Shown: positions 17,294 through 26,790 of the stretch, one piece after another
How the letters are laid out: each line of letters starts with the position of its first letter
Position numbering within the stretch: position 1 is the first letter of the stretch
NCBI GenBank assembly: GCA_032054765.1
Contig: DAMBSC010000002.1
Location: 248,001-312,000 of the forward strand
DNA from: DFXE01 sp032054765
GTDB lineage: Bacteria; Bacteroidota; Bacteroidia; Bacteroidales; Tannerellaceae
Direction: 5' to 3'
DNA length: 64,000 bases
Program-made: the position numbers and the translations under genes
The notes under the pieces: model-generated
What the model was told of the DNA's origin: nothing
Database searches by the model: none
Seen by the model: only the letters and a program-made list of their open reading frames with translations

Positions 17294-18388
17294 TTATAAC
17301 CATTCTTTCATAAAGTCGTTCATCTCGTCAGCATGTTCTTCAAGGCTTTGAAGTAATTTAAACTGCGCTTTGGTACGCACCAGATTGTGATCGGGATAAT
17401 GTATTTTGTAATAGGTATCCCCATTGATGTAATCCGTCAGGAAACGAACGGTTTGCATATAGGTAAGCAGGCGTCCGCCATAAGGAAGCATACTTATCTC
17501 CAGCGGAGTAAGGAACGATTTAGCGGTTTCCATATAGCCACGGGTATATGCCTTAAATATTTCCATATTTACATTTACATTATCGAGATTCTTATCATCT
17601 TCTGCTCCTGTATTAGCACCTGTACGAATAAAATCTCCGATATCAGAAAGCACAAAACCAGGCATTACAGTATCTAAGTCGATTACGCAAAGAACTTTTC
17701 CATCCTCATCAAACATCACATTATTCACCTTGGTATCACAGTGATTGATACGTTTCTTCAGTTTATCTTCACGATAGAGATCTTCCTGTATGCACATCGC
17801 TTTGGAACGCTTCTCTATTTCGTTAACTAACTCTTTGACCTCTTCCATACGTCCGGCAGCATTCGCCTCAAGCGCGTCATGGAACTGCTGCAAACGAAAC
17901 TCCATATTATGGAAATTAGGAATTGTTTCACCTAATTCGCCCTCAGGTATGTCAGCCAGCATAGATTGAAAATCACCGAAAGCTTTACCAGCTTCATAAG
18001 ATAGTTCAGGGTTTACTTCCTCATATCCTTTACTGCGCGGTATAAACAAACAAACACGCCAGTAGCTGTCACCATCAAAATAATAGAATTTGCCGTCTTT
18101 AGCAGGAAGGAAAGTTAATACTTTGCGGTCGATGTCTATTTCTCCACGTTCCTCTAATTTTTTTCGTATATGATTGGTTACCTTGCAGATATTATCCTGC
18201 AACATATCTACATTTGTAAATATATTATGATTGATGTGTTGCAAAATATACTTTGCCTCACCTTTATCTGTTGTAACTTTTAAAGTATCATTGATGTGTC
18301 CGTTACCAAAAGGTTCGGCTGATACAACTTTGTTTTCCAGTTGAAATTGGTTCAGAATCTGCAATAACTCTTCATTTGTTTTTGCCAT
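17294..18388 (-). CDS. NahK-like N-acetylhexosamine kinase (APH fold)
   Basis: A 364-residue kinase of the aminoglycoside phosphotransferase/choline kinase fold. It opens with FGNGHINDTLKV, has the catalytic loop NHCDTKVNNVMFD (~213) and the metal-binding CVIDLDTVMPG (~233). Length and motifs fit Bifidobacterium N-acetylhexosamine 1-kinase (NahK). The gene is divergent from a GH20 beta-hexosaminidase, so it probably phosphorylates released GlcNAc or GalNAc. A common wrong label for this family is mucin-desulfating sulfatase. Confidence 0.8.
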   Translation of the reverse strand: MAKTNEELLQILNQFQLENKVVSAEPFGNGHINDTLKVTTDKGEAKYILQHINHNIFTNVDMLQDNICKVTNHIRKKLEERGEIDIDRKVLTFLPAKDGKFYYFDGDSYWRVCLFIPRSKGYEEVNPELSYEAGKAFGDFQSMLADIPEGELGETIPNFHNMEFRLQQFHDALEANAAGRMEEVKELVNEIEKRSKAMCIQEDLYREDKLKKRINHCDTKVNNVMFDEDGKVLCVIDLDTVMPGFVLSDIGDFIRTGANTGAEDDKNLDNVNVNMEIFKAYTRGYMETAKSFLTPLEISMLPYGGRLLTYMQTVRFLTDYINGDTYYKIHYPDHNLVRTKAQFKLLQSLEEHADEMNDFMKEWL

Positions 18389-18416
18389 GGTATTATGTTT
18401 TTAGTTATAAGTAACG

Positions 18417-18424
18417 CAAAAATA
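18417..18424 (-). promoter_or_regulatory. -7 element of the NahK-like gene
   Basis: The minus strand reads TATTTTTG here, matching TAnnTTTG, 28 bp before the ATG. It is divergent from the nahA -7 element 15 bp away, so both promoters share a short control region. Confidence 0.45.
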
Positions 18425-18439
18425 GCAAAACAAATTTAG

Positions 18440-18447
18440 TATTTTTG
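18440..18447 (+). promoter_or_regulatory. -7 element of the GH20 gene
   Basis: TATTTTTG matches TAnnTTTG, 41 bp before the ATG at 18489. No clear -33 box. Confidence 0.45.
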
Positions 18448-18488
18448 TCCCGACACAGCTAATAATTAAAATCTAAATTATACAAACC

Positions 18489-20357
18489 ATGAAACATCTG
18501 ACAACTCTTACTCTTGTATTTGCCTTATTTCTAATTTCTTGCGCAAAGCAAACCTCTACAATTCCAGATACAACTGTTGCCCTGATTCCCATACCTCAGG
18601 AGATGACTGTTGGCTCTGAAGCATTTCGCTTAACGGAAAAAACAACTATTACCTTGAATGAATCCAACGAAGAATTAAATTCAATAGCCAAATATTTCAA
18701 TGAAAATATCAATAAAGCTACCGGTTTTGAATTGCCAGTCAGCAAGAAAGGTAAAATTGTTTTCAGTTTAAATGACAATACATCATTGGGAGATGAAGGT
18801 TATCATCTAAAAGTAACCGGTTCCTCTATTGAACTGTCAGCCCATAAACCAGCTGGTATCTTCTATGGGGTACAGACCATTATACAACTACTTCCTCCAG
18901 AGATACGGAACAAAGAACAACAACATATGGAATGGCTGATACCTGCGGTAGATATAACGGATAAACCTGAATTTGCCTGGAGAGGACTAATGCTGGATGT
19001 AAGCAGACATTGGTTTACAAAAGAAGAGGTTATGAAATATATTGACGAACTGGCAAAATATAAGATGAATGTATTTCATTGGCACCTCACTGATGATCAG
19101 GGCTGGCGTCTGCAGATAGATGCGTATCCTAAACTAACTGATATAGGAGCATGGCGTGCCGAACGAGTTGGTCAATGGTGGCATCGTGAACCTCAACAGC
19201 CTGGTGAAAAAGCTACTTATGGCGGTTTTTACACAAAAGATGATGTGCGTGAAGTATTGGCTTATGCAGCTCAACGATATGTTCGTGTTGTGCCTGAAAT
19301 AGATGTTCCGGGACATAGTCTGGCTACTTTGGTTGCTTATCCGGAATATGCTTGTATGAAAGCGCCTACAGCAGTTAATGTAGGTAATAAGTTCTACGGT
19401 ATTGATGAAAACACATTATGTATTGGCAAAGAGGAAACCTTTGAATTTATGGAAAAGGTATTAGCTGAAGTTGCCGATCTTTTCCCGGATGAATATATCC
19501 ATATTGGCGGCGATGAAGCCTATAAAGGTTTTTGGCATAAATGTCCCCGCTGCCAATCCCGTATGAAAGAAAAAGGGCTTAAGAATGAAGAAGAGTTACA
19601 GAGCTATTTTATTCATCGTATGGAAGAAATCCTGTCAGCAAATGGAAAGAAATTAATCGGATGGGATGAGATATTGGAAGGAGGATTATCTCCAAACGCT
19701 ACCGTAATGAGTTGGAGGGGCATGAAAGGAGGTATTACCGCTGCTGAAGCAGGACATAAAGTCATCATGACACCAAGCAAACATTGCTATATCGATTTAT
19801 GGCAGGGAGAACCCTCAGTAGAACCCGATACCTATTCTATGAGTCGATTAAGCGATGCATACAACTTTAAACCTGTACCCGAAAATATTCAGAAAGAAAT
19901 GATATTGGGAGGACAAGGCAACTTATGGGCTGAATCACTTCCTACATACCGTCATGCAGAATATATGACCTGGCCTCGTGGCTGGGCAATAGCCGAAGTT
20001 TTATGGAGCGGACCGGAAAAGACAGATTGGGAAAATTTTGTTCCTCGTGTGGAAAAGCATTTTCTAAGATCAGAAAATGCCGATATAAATTACGCCCGAA
20101 GTATGTATAATGCAATCATTACCCCTTCTCTTATCGATGATAAACTGCAAATAGAATTATCCTCCGAACTATCAGATACAGATATTTATTACACATTCGA
20201 TAATACCGACCCTGATCATTATACCCATAAATACACCACTCCTCTTTCCATACCTAAAGATGCGACCTGGTTACGTGTTATAACCTATCGGAATGGCAAA
20301 CCATCAGGTAAAGTCATTACTTTGACTGTTGAAGAGCTTAGAAAAAGAGCAAAATAA
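18489..20357 (+). CDS. Beta-N-acetylhexosaminidase, GH20
   Basis: A 622-residue exported lipoprotein (LFLISCAKQ). It has the N-terminal GH20b domain (~25-150) and the catalytic barrel (~155-500). The barrel shows FHWHLTDDQGWRLQID, VPEIDVPGHS and HIGGDEAYKGFW, the last with the catalytic Asp-Glu pair. A C-terminal chitobiase-type domain follows (IYYTFDNTDPDHYTHKY). It releases terminal GlcNAc or GalNAc from glycans. Divergent from the NahK-like kinase that could take up the product. Confidence 0.95.
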   Translation: MKHLTTLTLVFALFLISCAKQTSTIPDTTVALIPIPQEMTVGSEAFRLTEKTTITLNESNEELNSIAKYFNENINKATGFELPVSKKGKIVFSLNDNTSLGDEGYHLKVTGSSIELSAHKPAGIFYGVQTIIQLLPPEIRNKEQQHMEWLIPAVDITDKPEFAWRGLMLDVSRHWFTKEEVMKYIDELAKYKMNVFHWHLTDDQGWRLQIDAYPKLTDIGAWRAERVGQWWHREPQQPGEKATYGGFYTKDDVREVLAYAAQRYVRVVPEIDVPGHSLATLVAYPEYACMKAPTAVNVGNKFYGIDENTLCIGKEETFEFMEKVLAEVADLFPDEYIHIGGDEAYKGFWHKCPRCQSRMKEKGLKNEEELQSYFIHRMEEILSANGKKLIGWDEILEGGLSPNATVMSWRGMKGGITAAEAGHKVIMTPSKHCYIDLWQGEPSVEPDTYSMSRLSDAYNFKPVPENIQKEMILGGQGNLWAESLPTYRHAEYMTWPRGWAIAEVLWSGPEKTDWENFVPRVEKHFLRSENADINYARSMYNAIITPSLIDDKLQIELSSELSDTDIYYTFDNTDPDHYTHKYTTPLSIPKDATWLRVITYRNGKPSGKVITLTVEELRKRAK

Positions 20358-20377
20358 TATTTTTTCACTTAATGAAA

Positions 20378-20410
20378 ACAGCCTTCACTTAATTATAAAG
20401 TGAAGGCTGT
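20378..20410. terminator. Bidirectional terminator hairpin
   Basis: A 13-bp perfect stem (ACAGCCTTCACTT / AAGTGAAGGCTGT) with a 7-nt loop between the convergent GH20 and SusD-like genes. Confidence 0.85.
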
Positions 20411-20437
20411 AAAACTAACTGTATATTTTATAAAAAT

Positions 20438-22156
20438 TTATTCTACATCCCACCACAAACGACCAAATTCATCTTGGATATCTCCGAATTGTGTATCTTG
20501 TTGCATAACATCTAAGCGTTTCTTAAGATTTTCATAGTTGTGAACACCATCATTAGGGTATACAAATTTTACTCTCCTTGGAATTTTTTGAGCTTCCCCT
20601 TGTATATAGGGATGTTCAAATTGAATGATTTTGGAATCTTCCCAATTTGGATAATTAGTACGTTTCCAGAAAGCATACATTTCATCTACATTTTTGTAGT
20701 GTTCAACATATGTTTGAGCATAAATTTGTTCAAGAGCTTTTGCCGGGTCCCATTTAATATCAGGTTTTTCAAGAAAAATATTAATTTCCTCTTCTGTCAT
20801 TGCTTCATAGTTTGCTATATCACAAAATTTACCAATCTTATTCCATTGATCAAGTGATGCCCTAACACCGTTATCATACCATTCTTTAGCCGTTTTAGTC
20901 GAAGGGATATTTTCCCTAAGTACAAATTCCGCTGCAAGAAAACAGAAATCAGGATACGTCATAACCGGTGCCCAATTACCACCGCTGCCTTCTGTGTCAT
21001 TTCCTTTCCACAAACGTACCTGAGGCATATTTGCCGGACGCATATCAATTCGTTCAGTACCTCTTGTTAGATATAATCTAACATAAGGTCTATCAACTTT
21101 TCCGTCAGCTCTTTTGTCATAACTACTTGTTGCTCCTTCCCAACGAGTATAGCTTTCAGGAATCAAGTTGTCCGGATTATCTTGTTGTGTATTAAATTCT
21201 TTGATGTTTTCTGGTGTAAGGTTATTGATTACAAAATACATACGTTTACGCGGATCTTCATTTTCTTTCAGATAATTCATGAAAGCATACGTTGCTATTT
21301 CCATATCTTTGATAGAATGCCAATCACCACTGTGTATATTTGTATATAAATTATCAAACCACAGAATAAAACTGTCATCGTTACTATTAAACACATTTTC
21401 GGCATTTGCAGGTGCTAAGACTTCATTTGCTATAGTTAAAGCCATATCAGGATTTCTTTTCCATAAACGACTGGCTAAACGCAAACGAATAGCATTAGCT
21501 GCTTTAATCCATTTTTTAGTATCGCCATTATAGCCCCTGTCCTGACCTTTCAATGAGATCTGAGTACTCGATCCTTGTTTTGCTTTCAAGTTTTCAATGC
21601 ACTCCTTCAATTCATTATTCCAGACATCCGACAATTCTTCTTGTGTCTGGAATTCCGGTGTCATGCTTTCGTCGTCAATTTTACCTTCACGTGCAAGCCA
21701 TGCTTGGCTATAAGCAAGCGAACCAAACAGATCGGAAGTCTGAATTCCTTTGGCAATCAAGAGTATACGCGCTACCTGTTTCAGATCGGAATAATCTTCC
21801 GCATTAGGCATTTGATCACTCAAATATCTTATATGTGTCACATAACTTCCCATATCGTTATATTCATCATAAATTGTATTGCCAATCGCATTACCAAAAT
21901 ATTTATAGTTGGTTAAATTATAACCCCAGATACCTGAACCATATTGCATCCATCTATATTTGGAGGCATAAATAGCATTCCAGCAATGACCGGACGTAAG
22001 CATTTTTGTTTCAGCTGTATATAATAATTCCTGTGGTTCTACTTCCGGAAGAGATTCCGGATTAGTATTAAGATCTTCAAAATCATTTGTACAACCAATA
22101 GTTATTACCCCTAGCATTATAATAAATAAGAATGCTGTTTTCTTTATCATATTCAT
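20438..22156 (-). CDS. SusD/RagB-family nutrient-binding lipoprotein
   Basis: A 572-residue surface lipoprotein (MLGVITIGCTNDFEDLNTNP). The FEDLNTNPE start and helical TPR-like body fit the SusD-like family, which caps the SusC channel and binds oligomers. It is 11 bp downstream of the SusC gene in the same operon. No hydrolase, sigma/anti-sigma pair or hybrid sensor is adjacent on this strand; the convergent GH20 is the only nearby glycan enzyme. Ligand unknown. Confidence 0.92.
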   Translation of the reverse strand: MNMIKKTAFLFIIMLGVITIGCTNDFEDLNTNPESLPEVEPQELLYTAETKMLTSGHCWNAIYASKYRWMQYGSGIWGYNLTNYKYFGNAIGNTIYDEYNDMGSYVTHIRYLSDQMPNAEDYSDLKQVARILLIAKGIQTSDLFGSLAYSQAWLAREGKIDDESMTPEFQTQEELSDVWNNELKECIENLKAKQGSSTQISLKGQDRGYNGDTKKWIKAANAIRLRLASRLWKRNPDMALTIANEVLAPANAENVFNSNDDSFILWFDNLYTNIHSGDWHSIKDMEIATYAFMNYLKENEDPRKRMYFVINNLTPENIKEFNTQQDNPDNLIPESYTRWEGATSSYDKRADGKVDRPYVRLYLTRGTERIDMRPANMPQVRLWKGNDTEGSGGNWAPVMTYPDFCFLAAEFVLRENIPSTKTAKEWYDNGVRASLDQWNKIGKFCDIANYEAMTEEEINIFLEKPDIKWDPAKALEQIYAQTYVEHYKNVDEMYAFWKRTNYPNWEDSKIIQFEHPYIQGEAQKIPRRVKFVYPNDGVHNYENLKKRLDVMQQDTQFGDIQDEFGRLWWDVE

Positions 22157-22167
22157 AATTTAAAATT

Positions 22168-25100
22168 TTAGAAGTTTAAATTGAGAGTTATTCCATATTT
22201 CCGGCTGAACACACTTCCACCGGTTTCCACATATTCCCAACTGGCATTCGATTTCAATCCTTCCGGTTGAATATCATCAGGCAAACTATTGTAGAGATAA
22301 CCTACGTCACGTATAGTTAGACCTAAACTTGCATTTGAGATAAACACCTTACTTAACCATTTTGTCGGAATATTCCAATATAAAGAAATCTCACGCAAAG
22401 CTATCCATGATAATTTATGCATAGATGCTTCACGGATACCATTAGCCCAATCGTACTTATATCTGTAGTAAGTATATGCTGAGATAGGATCTACCAGCCC
22501 TTTATCATAGGCATCCTGATAGCTCATTCCACTTACGTCTACTCCATTTTTTACTACTCCAGGTTCAAATACTCCTTCCGGAATCATACCATCATATACT
22601 GTGCGTCCATCCGGTAATGTACGTTCTAATCCACCATATTCCTGGATACGTCCCCTCAAGGTAGATTTTAGTACACCTCCTGCCATACCGTAGTTATAAG
22701 ATCCGGAGAAAATATCACCACCAAAACGAGCATCTATGATTGCACCTAACGTGAATCCTTTCCAGGTTAAGCTTGTATTTATACCTCCTAATAAGTCCGG
22801 TTGAAGGCTACCTATTTTTTCAGATGTACCTGAACGAAGCCAGGTCCCGGCCGCATTGAGTAAAATATTCCCATTTTCATCACGTTTATATGCATTGGAA
22901 GAATAGATATCTCCATAAGCTCCTCCTTCAGTTGCCCATGCCTCCGTTTCACTATGGCCGGTCCCTAATTGATATTTAGTTACACCCGGATACAATTTTT
23001 TTACCTTATTTTCATTTTTAGTTAAGGTTAATGAAATATCCCAGTTCCAATCCTTCGTTTGTATTGGTGTACCCGTAATAAGTAGCTCAAATCCTTGATT
23101 TTCTATATCCCCTGCATTAATTATACGATTTTCAACTCCTGTTTCTGATGAAGTAGCCAACTCCATGATTTGATTTTTTGAGTTTGTTTTATAATAAGCC
23201 AGATCAATACCAAAACGATTATTAAACATCCTATAATCAAAACCAAATTCTATAGCGTAGGTCTGTTCCGGTTTCAGGTTAAGAGCCCCTAAATTTTTGT
23301 TAGCAAACTCAAAATATGGATAAGTCCCACCTCCGAAGTAATCATCTTTAAATGAATTATAATATTTATATGTTCCCGGATCCGTAATAAGATATGGATC
23401 CGTATCTTTACCTGTTATGGCATAGGAAGCTCTTAGTTTTGCAAAGGATATAACTTGCGGTATTTTCTCTCTAAATGTTTCAGTAAGTAACCAAGATGCA
23501 CTAACTGAAGGATAAAAATAAGAAACATTTCCGGTGCCGTTTACATACCTCAAAGTAGATGACCAGTCATTACGTCCGGAAAGATCAAGAAACACTTGTC
23601 CTCTCCAGTCTGTACTGATCAAGGCATAAATAGAATTGATCCGTCTTCTTTTTATCTTTGAATAAGCTTCTGTAGTTGCCGGATCTACCGAATTATTTAA
23701 TTCAAATACGCCCGGAACCCGAAGACCATTATTGGTTTTGGATTTATGATAGGATTGTTCATCATCATAACGCTCAATACCTAATGTACCGTTAAAAGAA
23801 AAATCCCCAAACTGTTTAACAGCATTGATCATACCCCCAAGCTTATATTGATTTCTTTGATCCTCATTCAATACATAAGCAGCTCCTTTAAAATCTGTTT
23901 TATCTGTCGCTAATGTTTTTTTCTCATACTTTTTATATACATTATTCATATCTCCTTTCAAAGTAACTTTCAACCAGTCAGTAATCTTGAAATTTACATT
24001 CAAGTAACCTCTATATGTATTTTCCTTCTGATACTCATTATTTTCATAAAAATCAAATAATGTACCTGAATACCCAAACGGATCATCCCCGTTATAACCA
24101 TCCCGATTTGCACTCCAATAATTCTTTTTCCAATATTTTGTGTCATAATCACGAGGTACACTAAACGCAAAGTCATATACAGGTGATCTGTCCCCACCCT
24201 GGTAAGTTGGATTTCTTGCATCTGTATTTACATACGTAAAACCGGCTTCAGCTGAAACAATACGACTAATATCATGTGTAACATTTAATGCTAATGTATT
24301 TCTGTCGAACTCGTTATTAGGAGTCAAACCATCATCCTGTCTGTTAGAGTAAGAAAAACGAAATGTACTTTTATCTGATCCACCTGATATGGCTACGTTT
24401 GTATTGAGAGTTCTTCCTGTTTCGTATAATTCACTCAAATTATTTTTGTAGGGTTGGAAAATACCATCATAAATGGAATTGACTGTGTAAGGCTGATAGT
24501 CGTATCTAGGTCCAAAGTTAACCCCGGGAGCTATATTCCTACTTATTTGTCCATCACTACCTATCGGCCATAATGGGTATGAACCCATACCAAATTCATT
24601 TTGGAAATCAGGATATTTATAAGGTTTATCCCATATCTGAGTATGAGAAACGCTAATTCCTAAACCTCCTCCTTTTTTCCCCTTTTTAGTGGTTATTAAT
24701 ATTACTCCATTCGATGCTCGTGAACCATAGAGAGCGGTTGCTGCAGCCCCTTTTAGTACTGAAACTGTTTCAAAGTCATCGAAGTTCAGATTTTTAATAT
24801 CATTTCCAAAGTCGCGATCAAATTTATCTCCAATTTTGATATCATTTTCAATAATAATTCCATCAATGACAAAGATCGGCTGGTTATTTCCTGACAATGA
24901 TGTATTACCCCTGATCAAAATACGCTGAGAAGATTGGGGTCCTGCTGTTCCCATATCAATCTGTACACCGGCAACTTTTCCTTGTAAGGCAGTGATGGGA
25001 TTTGCGACATTTGATTTAAGAAGATCATCCCCTTTCAATTCCGTCATGGCATAACCCAGGGCTTTTTTATCACGGGTCATACCAAGAGCGGTAACTACCA

Positions 25101-25455
25101 CTTCTGAGAGAGCTTGGGAATCTTCTTTTATTTGTATGTTTACTGTTAAATTATTACCCACATTTACTTCCTGAGTGATATAACCGATATAAGAAACGAC
25201 AATTGTCGCGTTTGGGGGTAAGGAAATGGTAAAATCACCATCAAGTCCTGTAGTACCTCCATTAGTTGGCACTCCTTTTTGAATTACATTCGCTCCGATA
25301 ACAGGAAACCCTGTTTCATCTGTCACAATCCCTTTTACTGTGCGTGGTTCCAAATTTTGTGATACTATAGTTTGGGCACTTAAAAATGCGAGGAACGATA
25401 TAAACATATAAATATATATGCTGGTTTTCTTCTTCCTTAGATTTGTATGTTTCAT
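22168..25455 (-). CDS. SusC/RagA-family TonB-dependent outer membrane transporter
   Basis: A 1095-residue transporter with a signal peptide. A carboxypeptidase-like regulatory domain follows (VKGIVTDETGFPVIGANV, ~38-115). Next comes the region EVVVTALGMTRDKKALGYA, then the plug (ITALQGKVAGVQI; GSRASNGVILITTKKG) and a beta barrel ending in YGITLNLNF. It imports oligomers through the outer membrane with TonB energy, paired with the SusD-like protein downstream. The lack of an N-terminal signalling domain argues against control by an anti-sigma factor. Confidence 0.95.
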   Translation of the reverse strand: MKHTNLRKKKTSIYIYMFISFLAFLSAQTIVSQNLEPRTVKGIVTDETGFPVIGANVIQKGVPTNGGTTGLDGDFTISLPPNATIVVSYIGYITQEVNVGNNLTVNIQIKEDSQALSEVVVTALGMTRDKKALGYAMTELKGDDLLKSNVANPITALQGKVAGVQIDMGTAGPQSSQRILIRGNTSLSGNNQPIFVIDGIIIENDIKIGDKFDRDFGNDIKNLNFDDFETVSVLKGAAATALYGSRASNGVILITTKKGKKGGGLGISVSHTQIWDKPYKYPDFQNEFGMGSYPLWPIGSDGQISRNIAPGVNFGPRYDYQPYTVNSIYDGIFQPYKNNLSELYETGRTLNTNVAISGGSDKSTFRFSYSNRQDDGLTPNNEFDRNTLALNVTHDISRIVSAEAGFTYVNTDARNPTYQGGDRSPVYDFAFSVPRDYDTKYWKKNYWSANRDGYNGDDPFGYSGTLFDFYENNEYQKENTYRGYLNVNFKITDWLKVTLKGDMNNVYKKYEKKTLATDKTDFKGAAYVLNEDQRNQYKLGGMINAVKQFGDFSFNGTLGIERYDDEQSYHKSKTNNGLRVPGVFELNNSVDPATTEAYSKIKRRRINSIYALISTDWRGQVFLDLSGRNDWSSTLRYVNGTGNVSYFYPSVSASWLLTETFREKIPQVISFAKLRASYAITGKDTDPYLITDPGTYKYYNSFKDDYFGGGTYPYFEFANKNLGALNLKPEQTYAIEFGFDYRMFNNRFGIDLAYYKTNSKNQIMELATSSETGVENRIINAGDIENQGFELLITGTPIQTKDWNWDISLTLTKNENKVKKLYPGVTKYQLGTGHSETEAWATEGGAYGDIYSSNAYKRDENGNILLNAAGTWLRSGTSEKIGSLQPDLLGGINTSLTWKGFTLGAIIDARFGGDIFSGSYNYGMAGGVLKSTLRGRIQEYGGLERTLPDGRTVYDGMIPEGVFEPGVVKNGVDVSGMSYQDAYDKGLVDPISAYTYYRYKYDWANGIREASMHKLSWIALREISLYWNIPTKWLSKVFISNASLGLTIRDVGYLYNSLPDDIQPEGLKSNASWEYVETGGSVFSRKYGITLNLNF

Positions 25456-25939
25456 ACGTATAAAATTTAATTTGTAGCAATAAAACTCCGCAGTTTATCA
25501 TCGCGTAAAGCGTAAATAGTATATGCTTCGTTTCATAGTTTATTAAGGATAAATTACTTTACTATAGTAAGAAAAGTATAGTTTATTATTAAATAGTTTG
25601 TCATTAATAGCGTTTAACTATAAAGGAGGTATAATCCTCTTTATTTTTTAGGATGAATCATTCATAATAATTTTGTTTTAAGCGTTTAACTATAATAAAT
25701 CAATAATGTATTAGCATTTAAGCTATTCGCAGAGTTTCTATCTTAATAATAGATTATGTTGGCATTTCATTCTAATTTATTTCCATATATGAAATAGTAT
25801 TTTCCATATTTGGAATAATGTTTCTGTTTTTAATCAAATATATATAGTAAGCGACTAATCATATCTTAACAAAGCGAAAGTTATGTTAAAAATGTTATTT
25901 AACATATTTTTTAGATCGAATATCATTTTTTAGAATAAG
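25456..25939. promoter_or_regulatory. SusC upstream region with direct repeats
   Basis: No gene is seen in this 484-bp stretch. It holds two exact copies of AGCGTTTAACTATAA at 25609-25623 and 25681-25695, 72 bp apart, and an imperfect hairpin near 25622-25643. It also has two IclR-like palindromes at 25780-25816. The repeats are candidate activator sites for susC; no promoter of the usual type could be fixed. Confidence 0.5.
25780..25816. promoter_or_regulatory. Pair of IclR-like operator palindromes
   Basis: TTTCCATATATGAAA and TTTCCATATTTGGAA have centres about 21 bp apart, upstream of the SusC gene. They resemble the three sites at the iclR gene (30898-30953), for example TTTCAAATATGGAAA, so the same regulator may act here. 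Confidence 0.45.
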
Positions 25940-26539
25940 TCATAGTTCAACCGGTATTGAAATATAAACACATCCTTTTCCACTCTTTGCTTTAATCAGC
26001 TTATTATCTTTTACTAATGTTTTCAGGTCTGCCAGAGCGGTATGACGGGTACAACCATTAACAGACATAGCTGTAGTAGTTGTAATAAATAGGTTTTCTT
26101 CAACGTAAGTCAAAATATTTTTACGCCGTACTTCGGGGGATATTTTTGGCCGTTTCCTACCTTTTTCTTCTGACAGTTTTGTCTCACGGATCATCTTTTT
26201 TAGTTCGGGAGAACAGCGAAAAGCAACCGTATCTACTGTTACTCCGACTTTCTTTCTTCCCTTTTCGTCGGTATAGGTTTTACTTTTCAGGGTTGGGTAA
26301 AAATGCCCTAATCCTTTTAATTCAACTATACTTCCACCTTTTAAATAAACTCCCATCCAAAACTGGAACGAGTCTAATACCGCTTTAACATCAGCAGAGG
26401 AGATGGAACTTCGGGCCGAAATAAGTTCAAACATTTTTTCCATATCAAGTTTGGAATTGTAAAACACCCGCGCATGTTTGGTGTTTGTGTCTTTCCTGTC
26501 TTTGGGTACAGGAGTCTTGTGTAATACGTACTTTATCAT
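25940..26539 (-). CDS. HU-HIG DNA-binding protein with C-terminal winged helix
   Basis: A 199-residue protein. Residues ~1-125 are an HU/IHF-type domain of the Bacteroidota HU-HIG group (ARVFYNSKLDMEKMFELI, SSADVKAVLDSF, VELKGLGHFYPTL). Residues ~140-199 look like a winged helix (FITTTTAMSVNGCTRHTALADL, then KGCVYISIPVEL). It probably binds DNA as a dimer through both parts. Upstream lie a clear promoter and four palindromes with 22-bp spacing, in the 5' leader, which suggests autoregulation. It is divergent from the envelope glycosylation cluster and could control that too. Confidence 0.82.
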   Translation of the reverse strand: MIKYVLHKTPVPKDRKDTNTKHARVFYNSKLDMEKMFELISARSSISSADVKAVLDSFQFWMGVYLKGGSIVELKGLGHFYPTLKSKTYTDEKGRKKVGVTVDTVAFRCSPELKKMIRETKLSEEKGRKRPKISPEVRRKNILTYVEENLFITTTTAMSVNGCTRHTALADLKTLVKDNKLIKAKSGKGCVYISIPVEL

Positions 26540-26603
26540 AACGTTTAAGTAACTGTTAAGGTTTATACTAATGAAATTTAAATATCACTCTTCTTTTTTG
26601 GCA

Positions 26604-26685
26604 TTAAACAATTGTTGAATTTATGTTCAACATATGTTGAATTCAAATCCCATATATGTTGAATATGTGTTCAACAATTGTCAGA
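26604..26685. promoter_or_regulatory. Palindrome array B: four sites at 22-bp spacing
   Basis: Centres at 26611.5, 26633.5, 26655.5 and 26677.5. The stem is TTCAACA-NN-TGTTGAA. Site 2 is a perfect palindrome (TTCAACATATGTTGAA); site 3 has an intact right half and a CCC-containing left half; the outer half of site 4 is weak. On the minus strand the array lies after the -7 box of the HU-HIG promoter and before the ATG at 26539, so it is transcribed. Confidence 0.92.
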
Positions 26686-26701
26686 CGTAAATCTTTCATT
26701 A

Positions 26702-26731
26702 CAAAGGTAAAAACTTTTCCTGATTATACAA
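26702..26731 (-). promoter_or_regulatory. Promoter of the HU-HIG gene at 26539
   Basis: On the minus strand, TTG (complement of 26729-26731), exactly 19 bp, then TACCTTTG (complement of 26702-26709). This is a near-ideal Bacteroidota promoter. Transcription would start just before array B. Confidence 0.8.
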
Positions 26732-26733
26732 GC

Positions 26734-26763
26734 TTGATATGTAAGTCTTTTTGTTTACTTTTG
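26734..26763 (+). promoter_or_regulatory. Promoter of the glycosylation cluster
   Basis: TTG (26734-26736), exactly 19 bp, then TACTTTTG (26756-26763), 27 bp before the ATG at 26791. It is back to back with the HU-HIG promoter; the two -33 boxes form CAAGCTTG. Confidence 0.8.
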
Positions 26764-26790
26764 CAGGCGTTTATTAATACTGATATTTCT

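Noticed and set aside
20438..25455. A full polysaccharide utilisation locus around SusCD
   Set aside because: Only a convergent GH20 and a kinase are near; no co-directional hydrolases or dedicated sensor were found, so only the SusCD pair is claimed.
26641..26651. tRNA T-loop-like ATTCAAATCCC
   Set aside because: No cloverleaf could be formed around it; it lies within palindrome array B.
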